The notes beneath the pieces were generated by a model, which saw only the letters and a program-made list of their open reading frames with translations, ran no database searches and was not told the DNA's origin. Positions 26,912-34,232 of a stretch of 64,000 nt of DNA are shown one piece after another (position 1 is the stretch's first letter; every line of letters begins with the position of its first letter). The position numbers and the translations under genes were made by a program. The DNA comes from an uncultured Rhodospirillaceae bacterium. Its GTDB lineage: Bacteria; Pseudomonadota; Alphaproteobacteria; Rhodospirillales; Magnetospirillaceae. Location: assembly GCA_937887565.1 (NCBI GenBank), contig CALABS010000077.1:1-64000 (forward strand), in the 5' to 3' direction.

Positions 26912-27742
26912 CTAGACCAAGTCGCCGCGCCGGAACGCCAGGTACCCGCCGACGGCGGCCGCCGTTCCCAGCACCACCGGATACAGCAGCGCCCAGGCCA
27001 GGTAGCCGGCGGCGCCGAAGACGTCGAGGATCACCCAGGCCGACGGGCCGAGCAGCACCAGCTCGGGGTCGAAGACCACCATGGCGGCGGTGCGGAACAC
27101 CTGCATCGGGTTGGCCAGGGCGATCATCACCGCCGTTTCGGCCGGCAGGTGCTCGCGCACCATCACCCCCAGCAGCACCAGGTCCATGAACACCAGCAGC
27201 ATCAGCCAGACCACCAGCGCGATGCCCTGGGCCACGTCGGCGCTGCGGGAGAGGGCCGAGATCAGGAAGGCGATGCCGAGGAAGCACCAAGTCAGCGACA
27301 CCATCAGGCCGATGCTGGCCGCCAGTTCGACCCACGGGATGTCGCCCGCCCGCATCAGGCCGTAGCCGACCGCCAGCACTACCGCCAGCACCACCGGCAC
27401 TGCGGCGGTGATGAAGCGCGCGGTCAGGCGGCCCCAGTACCAGGCCGACAGCGGCACCGGCAGCGACAACATGTACTCGACCACCCCCGCCTCGCGTTCC
27501 CCGACCAGCGAGCGGACGGTGGTCACCAGGACGAACACCGGCAGGATGGCCATGGCCAGCTGGATGTAGACCACCATCATCCGCGACAGGCCGGTGAATC
27601 CGGTCACCCGCGATTCGGTGACCCCGAACCCCATCAGCGCCACGACGATGCCGCCGAATACCAGGGAGTAGACCAGGAACCAGCGGGCGCGCACCAGTTC
27701 GGCGATGTCGAGGCGGACGGTGGAGGCGAAGGGACGGCGCAT
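26912..27742 (-). CDS. nosY: NosY, permease of the NosDFY copper-site maturation ABC complex
   Basis: The 276-residue protein has about six membrane helices and the ABC-2 permease feature GEREAGVVEYMLSLPV near residue 80. With NosF (ATPase) and NosD (periplasmic), NosY forms the ABC complex required to build the CuZ cluster of N2O reductase. It is the last gene of the nos operon here, 11 bases after nosL. Confidence 0.92.
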   Translation of the reverse strand: MRRPFASTVRLDIAELVRARWFLVYSLVFGGIVVALMGFGVTESRVTGFTGLSRMMVVYIQLAMAILPVFVLVTTVRSLVGEREAGVVEYMLSLPVPLSAWYWGRLTARFITAAVPVVLAVVLAVGYGLMRAGDIPWVELAASIGLMVSLTWCFLGIAFLISALSRSADVAQGIALVVWLMLLVFMDLVLLGVMVREHLPAETAVMIALANPMQVFRTAAMVVFDPELVLLGPSAWVILDVFGAAGYLAWALLYPVVLGTAAAVGGYLAFRRGDLV

Positions 27743-27753
27743 GATTCTCTCCT

Positions 27754-28206
27754 TCAGCCCGTGACCGGCGAGACGCCGCGGGCGATGACCCGTTCCACCA
27801 TGACGGCATAGGGGACGGTTCCGGGTTCCGGTGACGCCACCGCCCCGAAGCCGTAGTCCATGGGCGTGCGGATGCCGGGCACGTAAGCGGCGGCGCGGGC
27901 ATCCAGCCAGGTCGAGCCGGTGCGGTGGTCCATGACCCAGAATTCCGTGGCGGGGTCGTCCTTCCACTCCATGCCGCGCAGCCAGTGGACGGCGCAGCCG
28001 ATGTCGTCGAACTTGAACATCTTGGCCTTGGTGCCGCCGCGCACCTCGGCCGCGAACTGCACCTCGCTGATGATCATCCGGCACAATTCGCAGACGTCGC
28101 GGCCGGCCTTGATGGGCACCGGGCCGGTCTTGCTGTCGCCGCAGCCGCCCAAGGCCAGCGCCAGCGCGGCTCCCGAACAGGATCGCAGGAAATCACGACG
28201 CCGCAT
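27754..28206 (-). CDS. nosL: NosL, copper-chaperone lipoprotein
   Basis: The 150-residue protein has an N-terminal twin-arginine-like start (MRRRDFLRS), a lipobox (LALGGC, Cys near residue 22) and the copper-binding CELCRMIIS motif. NosL binds Cu(I) and passes it to the NosDFY-NosZ assembly at the outer face of the membrane. The gene overlaps the end of nosF by 14 bases. Confidence 0.93.
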   Translation of the reverse strand: MRRRDFLRSCSGAALALALGGCGDSKTGPVPIKAGRDVCELCRMIISEVQFAAEVRGGTKAKMFKFDDIGCAVHWLRGMEWKDDPATEFWVMDHRTGSTWLDARAAAYVPGIRTPMDYGFGAVASPEPGTVPYAVMVERVIARGVSPVTG

Positions 28207-29062
28207 CGCGAACCTCCTCTTCCTCGCTGAATTCGATGGCCCGTACCGCGCCGGCATGGCGCGACACCGACGCCAGGAACCGCCACCGCTCGGCGGCGGG
28301 GACAACCCCTTGCCATCCCCGACCGGTGACCTCGGTGAAGCCCCACTCGGCCAGATGGCCGGCCAAGGGGGCGTCGTCGGCCGCCAGGGCCACATGGCAG
28401 GCCAGCATGGAGGCGAAGTCGGGCGAGTCGGGAACCCGGTCGTCGACCACCACCCGGCCGCCGTCCAGCTCGATGACGCGGTTGACCAGCGGCGCGATTT
28501 CGTCGAGGCGGTGGCTGGAGATGATCATGGCGCCGCTTCCGCGCCGGCCGAGCAGCTCCAGGAAGGCCCGCCGCGCTTGCGGATCCAGGTTGGCGGCCGG
28601 CTCGTCCATGATCAGCAGCCGCACGTCACGGCCCAGCGCCAGGCTGATCAAGAGCTTCTGCTTCTGGCCGCCGGACAGCTTGACGAACGGCCGCTCGGCG
28701 ATGGTGGCGAGGTCGAGCCCCAGCACGCGGGCGACCTGGGCGATCCGCCGCTCCTCGGTGCCGCAGGCCGAGGCGGTGAAGCGCAGCAATTCGCGCACCG
28801 GCATCTTCAGCGGCGGCGGCAATTGCGGCACGAAGGCGAGGTCGGGAAGAATGCGCTGGCGCGCCGCGCGGGCATCGACCCCGTCGAACAGGCATTCCCC
28901 AGCATAGACGTACTCGCCCAGCAGGCAGCGGATCAGCGTGGTCTTGCCGGCGCCGTTCGACCCGATCAGGGCGATGCGGTCGCTGTCGCCGATCTCCAGC
29001 GACAGGCCGTCCAGCACGGTGGCGCCTCGGAAGGACTTGGTCAGGTTGCGGACCTGGATCAT
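28193..29062 (-). CDS. nosF: NosF, ATPase of the NosDFY complex
   Basis: ABC ATPase of about 289 residues with Walker A GSNGAGKTT, Q-loop FVPQLP, signature KLSGGQKQK, Walker B LLIMDEPAAN and the switch His in ISSHRLDE. The C-terminal 80 residues form the extra domain typical of NosF. Two ATGs compete (29068 and 29062); 29062 is preferred because a GAGGGG site lies 6 bases before it. It begins 10 bases after nosH. Confidence 0.93.
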   Translation of the reverse strand: MIQVRNLTKSFRGATVLDGLSLEIGDSDRIALIGSNGAGKTTLIRCLLGEYVYAGECLFDGVDARAARQRILPDLAFVPQLPPPLKMPVRELLRFTASACGTEERRIAQVARVLGLDLATIAERPFVKLSGGQKQKLLISLALGRDVRLLIMDEPAANLDPQARRAFLELLGRRGSGAMIISSHRLDEIAPLVNRVIELDGGRVVVDDRVPDSPDFASMLACHVALAADDAPLAGHLAEWGFTEVTGRGWQGVVPAAERWRFLASVSRHAGAVRAIEFSEEEEVRDAAS

Positions 29063-29072
29063 CGGCATCCCC

Positions 29073-30041
29073 TCAGATCAGCTTGGAAAGGCCCTTGAAT
29101 TCATAGCGCAGGGCATCGGTCGGGCAGGCGTCGATGCACAGGCCGCAGCGGGTGCAGTCGGCGCCCACGTCCATCCGCACGTCGGTGTTGGCGCCCAGCA
29201 CCGTCATGTGGAGGACGTGGGGAACCAGGCAGACCTTGCGGCATTCGCCGCCATGCCAGCACTTCTCGGCGTCGAAGGTCACCTTCAGCGGCGACACCAC
29301 TCCCACGGCACCATAGGTCATGCCGATGGGGCAGACATAGCGGCACCACATTCGGCGCGAATAGACCACCTCGAGCAGCAGCAGCAGGACTACCCAGATC
29401 ACGGCGATGGTGGCGCCATAGGTGAAGGCGCGGCTGAGGATGCCCACCGGCGAGATGAACTCGAACACGGTATAGCCGGTGGCGGCCGCCAGCAGCGCGA
29501 AGATCACATAAAGGACGGTGCGGGTGCCGCGATGGAGGGGGTGGTCCTTGACCCAGCCCTTGCCGGCCAGCCACAGATGCAGGGACTCGGTCCATTCCGC
29601 GACCAGATGGTAGGGGCAGACCCACGAGCAGAAGCTCCGCCCGCCCAGCAGCCACCACATGGCCAGCACCGTCGAGGTGCCGATGACCAGGTTGATCAGC
29701 ACGGTCTTGAAGGCCAGCATCACCTGCAGGGCGGAATTGAGGTCGGCGAAGTGGAAGCCGATCACCCGGCTGGCGGTCAGCGCACCCTCGACCAACTGGA
29801 CGTCGAAGCGGAACGACAGCACGAACAGCAGGTTCACCGCGATCAGCACCGCCCAGCGCCGGTTGCGCCACTTGTGGCGGCCGGTGACGCGGTGGGTCAG
29901 GTTTTCCTTGCGCTCGGCCTTGGCCTCGGCGGTGTTCTGGCAGGCCAGCAGGTCGCAGGCCGCCGGCGTCATCTCGTCGCGGCGCGGCATGCGCGGCTCG
30001 CGACCCAGCATGACGGCGAAGGAATCGAACATGGCGCCCAT
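29073..30041 (-). CDS. nosH: NosH, NapH-like membrane iron-sulfur quinol dehydrogenase subunit
   Basis: About 322 residues with four to five membrane helices, two CxxxCP motifs in the membrane part (CSWVCPYH and CRYVCPIG) and C-terminal ferredoxin-like clusters, ending CTRCGLCIDACPTDAL. This is the NapH/NosH build, which passes electrons from quinol through the membrane to a periplasmic partner. ATG 30041 overlaps the nosG stop (TGATG) and has GGAG upstream; ATG 30056 is the alternative. It replaces NosR, which is not found in the window. Confidence 0.88.
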   Translation of the reverse strand: MGAMFDSFAVMLGREPRMPRRDEMTPAACDLLACQNTAEAKAERKENLTHRVTGRHKWRNRRWAVLIAVNLLFVLSFRFDVQLVEGALTASRVIGFHFADLNSALQVMLAFKTVLINLVIGTSTVLAMWWLLGGRSFCSWVCPYHLVAEWTESLHLWLAGKGWVKDHPLHRGTRTVLYVIFALLAAATGYTVFEFISPVGILSRAFTYGATIAVIWVVLLLLLEVVYSRRMWCRYVCPIGMTYGAVGVVSPLKVTFDAEKCWHGGECRKVCLVPHVLHMTVLGANTDVRMDVGADCTRCGLCIDACPTDALRYEFKGLSKLI

Positions 30042-30793
30042 CACGCGGCACTCCATTTCTCACCCGGGACGATCACGATCGCCGGGATGTCGGTGGGGCA
30101 GATCATCTCGCACATGCCGCAGCCGACGCAGGCCTGGTGGACGACCGGCGTCCGGCGCTTGTCGGCGGGATCGTCGCTCATGGGCTCCAGCGAGATGGCG
30201 TCCTTGATCGGGCATTCGCGGACGCAGAGGTCGCACAGTTCCAGGTCATAGGGATGGTCGGCGATCGGGATCGGCGTCCAGCGGTCCACCTCCATGTAGC
30301 GGTGCAGCCCGGTGTAGCCGGGGCCGCGCGCCGGGCCCGTGAATCCCAGCCCCTGGCGGGCCAGGCAGATTTCGGGCTCGACCAGGCGGGCGATGCCCAT
30401 GCGCACCTCTTCCTTGGCGTTCAGCGCATGGGTGAGCGCGCCGGTCGGGCAGGCGAGGATGCATTGCAGGGCGTCGCAGCTGAAGTCGCAGGCCTGGTCG
30501 CGGGCCGGGATGTACGGCGTCCCCAGGCCGTATCCCTCGTCCACGTCGCTGAGGAAGATGGCCTTCACCGGACACACTTGGACGCATTGGCCGCATTTGA
30601 TGCATGCGGCCAGGAACTCGTCCTCGGGCAGGGCCCCGGGCGGCCGCAGCCGCTTGACCCAACGATCGAGGACCGGGACGATGCCCGCCAGCGAGGCGGC
30701 CACCATGGTGGCGCCCACCACCACGCCCCGCAGGATCTTGCGCCGCTGCTGGCTGGTGACCCCGCCGCCGGCGAGCCGAGACAGAACCGACAT
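30041..30793 (-). CDS. nosG: NosG, NapG-like periplasmic four-cluster ferredoxin
   Basis: The 250-residue protein has a twin-arginine-type leader (QQRRKILRG, then a hydrophobic helix) and four 4Fe-4S motifs: CIKCGQCVQVCP, the FSCDALQCILACP group, CDLCVRECP and CVGCGMCEMICP. It should sit at the periplasmic face, taking electrons from NosH. Its ATG overlaps the nosD stop by one base (TGATG), so the genes are translationally coupled. Confidence 0.9.
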   Translation of the reverse strand: MSVLSRLAGGGVTSQQRRKILRGVVVGATMVAASLAGIVPVLDRWVKRLRPPGALPEDEFLAACIKCGQCVQVCPVKAIFLSDVDEGYGLGTPYIPARDQACDFSCDALQCILACPTGALTHALNAKEEVRMGIARLVEPEICLARQGLGFTGPARGPGYTGLHRYMEVDRWTPIPIADHPYDLELCDLCVRECPIKDAISLEPMSDDPADKRRTPVVHQACVGCGMCEMICPTDIPAIVIVPGEKWSAA

Positions 30794-32061
30794 CACTTTG
30801 ACCCTTTCGTCTTGGGGGCGAAGGTCTCGCCCGCGACGCGGTTGACCAGGGGGCGCGCGTCCTTCACCAGCAGCTTGGGCTCGGTGAAGGGCAGCAGCCG
30901 CTCCATGAAATCGATGAGTTCGAGCACCACCGAGCCGCGGAAGAACTCGGCCGGCGGCACGTCCATCCACAGGCGGTCGGCGTAGCCGTAGAACGTGAAG
31001 GGGGTGTCGCCGACGCCGTCGCCGTCCTGGTCGAAGCCCTCGTAGGCGTCCCAGTGGTTGCCGTCCCACACGTGACGGACGGCCGAGCCGTTGCCGCGCA
31101 CCGCCACCTGGGTGAAGTTGCTGACGAAATCGTTGCGCCGGAAGGTGTTGCCCGACCAGTCGGTGTGGAACAGGATCGCCATGCCGTTATAGGCGATGCG
31201 GTTGCCCTCGATCAGGTTGGGCAGCTCGGGATCGTAGGGCGAGACGTCGAAATAGATGCCAACGGCGTTGCCCAGGATGTCGTTGTTGACGATCTTGGCG
31301 CCGCTGGTCTCCTTGAAGCCGATGCCGATGCCCGACGCCCCGTGGCTGCGCTCGATGTGGTTGTCGCGGACCTCGACGCTGTCGCTGTACATCAGGAAGA
31401 TGCCCACCGTGCTGCCATAGAAGTCGTTTTTCTCGACCAGGTTGTAGTGGGAATACATGAAGTGCAGGCCGTAGCGGCCGCGCATGATCACGTTCCTGGC
31501 GATGATGTTGCCTTCCGAGTACCAGACGACGAAGTCGCGGGAATGCTCGATGGTGTTGGACTCGATGCGATTGTCCATGCTGTACCACAGCCGCACGGCG
31601 TCGCCGCGCATGCCCTGGTCCATGTCCTGGGACGAGATGTGGTTGTTGCGGACGATGTTGTTGTTCGACTGCTGAAGGTCGACGCCGAACAGGCAGTTCT
31701 CGATGATGTTGTTCTTGATGACGTTGAACTGGCCGCGCACCTGGACGCCGGAATCGATGTCGTTGTGCAACTGGCCGGAATTGCGCAGCGTCAGGTTTTC
31801 GATGACGGCGCCGTCGGTGGCCAGCAGGACCACCGTGCCTGTGCCGCCGTTGTCGATGATCGCCTCGCCGCCGCCGTCGATCTTCATCGGCCGGTTGACG
31901 ACGGCCGGGCCGGCATAGACTCCGGGCTCCAGCCTCAGGGTGCCATTGGCGGGCGTGGCGTCGATCAGCGGCTGGATCGGCCGTGGGTCCGACGCAGCTC
32001 CCGCTCCGCTCGCCACCAGCGACAAGGTGGCGAGCGCGACGACGATGAATGCGGCTCGCAT
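30793..32061 (-). CDS. nosD: NosD, periplasmic component of the NosDFY complex
   Basis: The 422-residue protein has a Sec signal peptide (1-22, ASGAGA) and a long right-handed beta-helix of carbohydrate-binding/CASH type, shown by repeated N-x-I/N-x-N-x-I strands such as NVIKNNIIENCLFG and NNIVRNNHIS. NosD receives copper from NosL and contacts NosZ during CuZ assembly. It contains many His and Met residues near the end of the solenoid, consistent with that role. Confidence 0.94.
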   Translation of the reverse strand: MRAAFIVVALATLSLVASGAGAASDPRPIQPLIDATPANGTLRLEPGVYAGPAVVNRPMKIDGGGEAIIDNGGTGTVVLLATDGAVIENLTLRNSGQLHNDIDSGVQVRGQFNVIKNNIIENCLFGVDLQQSNNNIVRNNHISSQDMDQGMRGDAVRLWYSMDNRIESNTIEHSRDFVVWYSEGNIIARNVIMRGRYGLHFMYSHYNLVEKNDFYGSTVGIFLMYSDSVEVRDNHIERSHGASGIGIGFKETSGAKIVNNDILGNAVGIYFDVSPYDPELPNLIEGNRIAYNGMAILFHTDWSGNTFRRNDFVSNFTQVAVRGNGSAVRHVWDGNHWDAYEGFDQDGDGVGDTPFTFYGYADRLWMDVPPAEFFRGSVVLELIDFMERLLPFTEPKLLVKDARPLVNRVAGETFAPKTKGSK

Positions 32062-32077
32062 GGTCGCCTCCGCCCGC

Positions 32078-32734
32078 TCAGGGCTGCCGCAGCATCTTGC
32101 GTCGGATCAGGAAGGCGACCAGCAGGCACAAAGCGGCGGCCAGCAGCAGGCCGTAGCCGTAATGGGGATAGGAATAGGTGCTGAACTGGGCGACCTTGCC
32201 CTGGCCGAACACGGTCGGCATGAACGGCTTGACGGTGAAGGCGCCCCACGGATGGAGGTTGTGGCCGAACCACCACAGCCAGGCCGAATAGTCGATGACG
32301 AAGACCACCGGGATGATCATCCCCGCCGTCGGCAGCGCCCACCACAGCGGCCCCGAATAGACCAGGAAGGCGGCCAGCATGACGCCCACCAGCGCGAACA
32401 GGTAGGGCGAGGCGGCGATCTCGATTTGGGCGCCCTTCTCGATGGGCTCCATGCCGATATAGTGGTTGATGACGTTCATCTCGTGGACGCAGTCCAGCGC
32501 CTCTTCCTCGTAGATCTCGTCGTCCTCGGCGCGCTTCTCGCAGCCGTTGAAGACGCCGTTGACGTGGAAGTGGATGCGGACGCCGTCGGGGAAGGTGTGT
32601 TCCGGGTAGTTGGGCGCCTTCAGCGACACCCACCAGACGGGAGAGACGTAGGCGCCGGCGATGAGCAGCATGGCGATGACGGTCAGCGCCCGGAAGACGA
32701 TGCCGGCCCGGTTGGCTGGAGCAGCGGTGGACAT
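32078..32734 (-). CDS. nosB: NosB-like membrane protein of clade II nos clusters
   Basis: The 218-residue protein has about four membrane helices and a periplasmic loop of 70 residues between helices 1 and 2 that holds two cysteines (FNGCEKR and LDCVHEMN). It occupies the position of nosB in the Wolinella-type clusters, between the cytochromes and nosD. Its function is not established; a role in electron transfer to NosZ has been proposed for the family. ATG 32734 has GAGGTG 5 bases upstream; the GTG at 32740 is less likely. Confidence 0.72.
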   Translation of the reverse strand: MSTAAPANRAGIVFRALTVIAMLLIAGAYVSPVWWVSLKAPNYPEHTFPDGVRIHFHVNGVFNGCEKRAEDDEIYEEEALDCVHEMNVINHYIGMEPIEKGAQIEIAASPYLFALVGVMLAAFLVYSGPLWWALPTAGMIIPVVFVIDYSAWLWWFGHNLHPWGAFTVKPFMPTVFGQGKVAQFSTYSYPHYGYGLLLAAALCLLVAFLIRRKMLRQP

Positions 32735-32803
32735 TTTCACCTCACATGGGCAGTGCGGATGGCCGTCCCGGGGTGGGAGCGCCCGGGACGGCCATCGGCG
32801 TGA

Positions 32804-33556
32804 TCACTGGAAGTCAGGGTTCTTCCAACCCTTCTGACCGATCTTGTCGGCCGGCGGCTTGATGCGCGAGACGTAGTCCAGCACCGCCTTGGTGTCGCGC
32901 TCGGTCATCCACTGGATCTGCTTGACCATGTCGGGGTTGGCGTTGCGGCGCTTGCCTTCCTTGATCCACTGGTACTGGCGCATCAGGTAGTTGTAGTGCT
33001 GCCCTTCCAGGCGCGGATAGAACTTGTCGTTGTCGCCCTGGCCGTGCTCGCCGTGGCACTGGGCGCAGTTCTCCTTGTACAGCTTCTTGCCGTGCTCCAG
33101 GTCCTTGCCGTCGCCCATGCCGGGCTCGGGATTCATCTTCAGCTTCTGGATGTAGCCGGCGACGTCGGCGATGGCCTGCGGGCCGCCGATCTGGTCGGGC
33201 AGCGCGAAGGGATACATGGTCGGGTTGTCGCGGTTCAGCGCGCGGATGTCGGCCAGCTGCTTGATGATCACCTTGGGGTGCTGGCCGGCCAGCTGCGGGA
33301 AGGTACCATCGGTCTGGCCCCAGCCCTCGGGCAGGTGGCAGGCGGCGCACACCTCGTAGACGTCGCGGCCGTTGACCAGGTCGGGCTTGAGGTGCAGCGC
33401 CTCGTCCTGCTCGCCGCCGCCGGCGTTCCACTCATAGCCGGATTCACCGATGGACTTGCCCTGCTTGGGTTTGTCCTTGACGCCGGCGGCGATGGCGGCG
33501 GTGGCGAAGGCCGCCGACAACGCGATCACGGAAATGGACAGGCTGGAGAGTTTCAT
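32804..33556 (-). CDS. Di-haem cytochrome c, probable electron donor to NosZ
   Basis: A 250-residue periplasmic protein with a Sec signal peptide (1-24) and two haem-c sites, CAACH at residues 70-74 and CAQCH at 164-168, so two class I cytochrome domains in tandem. Candidate axial Met residues follow each. It lies between the nosZ/cytochrome pair and nosB. By position it corresponds to the NosC1/NosC2 cytochromes of Wolinella, though those are separate proteins of different size. ATG 33556 has AAGGAG 8 bases upstream. Confidence 0.88.
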   Translation of the reverse strand: MKLSSLSISVIALSAAFATAAIAAGVKDKPKQGKSIGESGYEWNAGGGEQDEALHLKPDLVNGRDVYEVCAACHLPEGWGQTDGTFPQLAGQHPKVIIKQLADIRALNRDNPTMYPFALPDQIGGPQAIADVAGYIQKLKMNPEPGMGDGKDLEHGKKLYKENCAQCHGEHGQGDNDKFYPRLEGQHYNYLMRQYQWIKEGKRRNANPDMVKQIQWMTERDTKAVLDYVSRIKPPADKIGQKGWKNPDFQ

Positions 33557-33573
33557 GGCATGGCTCCTTGGAA

Positions 33574-34167
33574 TCACTTGGCTTGCGACAGGTATTCGGC
33601 GATCGCCTCGAGCTCCTGGTCGCTGACCAGATGCATGACCGTCTTCATGGCGTTGGTGTTGCCGTTGGTCCGGGCGCCGGTCTTGATGTCCTTCATCTGA
33701 TTGAAGGCATAAAGCTTGTCCTGGCCCGCCAGATACGGATAGGTCTTCATGATCGGCTTCTTGCCGTCCTTGCCATGGCAGGCGATGCAGGTCTTGGTGG
33801 CGTACAGCTTCTTGCCCGGGCCATCGGCGGGCTTGGCCGCCATCGCGGGATTGGTCAGCCCGGAGACATAGTCGGCCAAGGCCCGCATTTCGGCCTCGGT
33901 GACCTCCTCAAGGATCGGCTTCATGGTGTCCGGCGCCAGCCCGTTGGCGCGCTTGCCGTCCTTGATGTCCTTCATCTGGTTGAACATGTAATCGGCGTTC
34001 TGGCCGGCCAGCCGGGGATAGCCGGGCTCCAGCGACGTGTTGGCGTCCTCGCCATGGCAGGCGGTGCAGCCCTTGTCGACGAACAGCTGCGCGCCGTCGG
34101 CGGCGAATGCCGGTGAGGTGATCGCAACCGCCAGGATCGCGGCCAGGGTGGGGAACATTGCGTTCAT
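33574..34167 (-). CDS. Di-haem cytochrome c4-like protein
   Basis: A 197-residue periplasmic protein with a Sec signal peptide (1-22, AFAA) and two haem-c sites, CTACH at 34-38 and CIACH at 127-131. The two halves are clearly homologous (each has YPxLAGQ...FNQMKDIK...), which is the cytochrome c4 build. It follows nosZ by 65 bp and a hairpin, so it is a natural candidate for delivering electrons to the CuA site. Confidence 0.9.
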   Translation of the reverse strand: MNAMFPTLAAILAVAITSPAFAADGAQLFVDKGCTACHGEDANTSLEPGYPRLAGQNADYMFNQMKDIKDGKRANGLAPDTMKPILEEVTEAEMRALADYVSGLTNPAMAAKPADGPGKKLYATKTCIACHGKDGKKPIMKTYPYLAGQDKLYAFNQMKDIKTGARTNGNTNAMKTVMHLVSDQELEAIAEYLSQAK

Positions 34168-34196
34168 CTGTTTCTTCCCGTGGGGGGTAAGGGACA

Positions 34197-34215
34197 GGGG
34201 GGCGCGACGCCCCCC
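34197..34215 (-). other. Intergenic hairpin between nosZ and the cytochrome gene
   Basis: A perfect 8-bp G/C stem (34197-34204 with 34208-34215) with a CGA loop. No T run follows on the minus strand, so it more likely stabilises the nosZ mRNA end or attenuates read-through than terminates fully. Confidence 0.6.
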
Positions 34216-34232
34216 TGGCCTGACGGGGGGCC

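Noticed and set aside
30041..31069. A longer NosG reading frame starting at 31069
   Set aside because: The extra N-terminus lies entirely inside nosD, is low complexity, and would bury the export signal; ATG 30793 overlaps the nosD stop.
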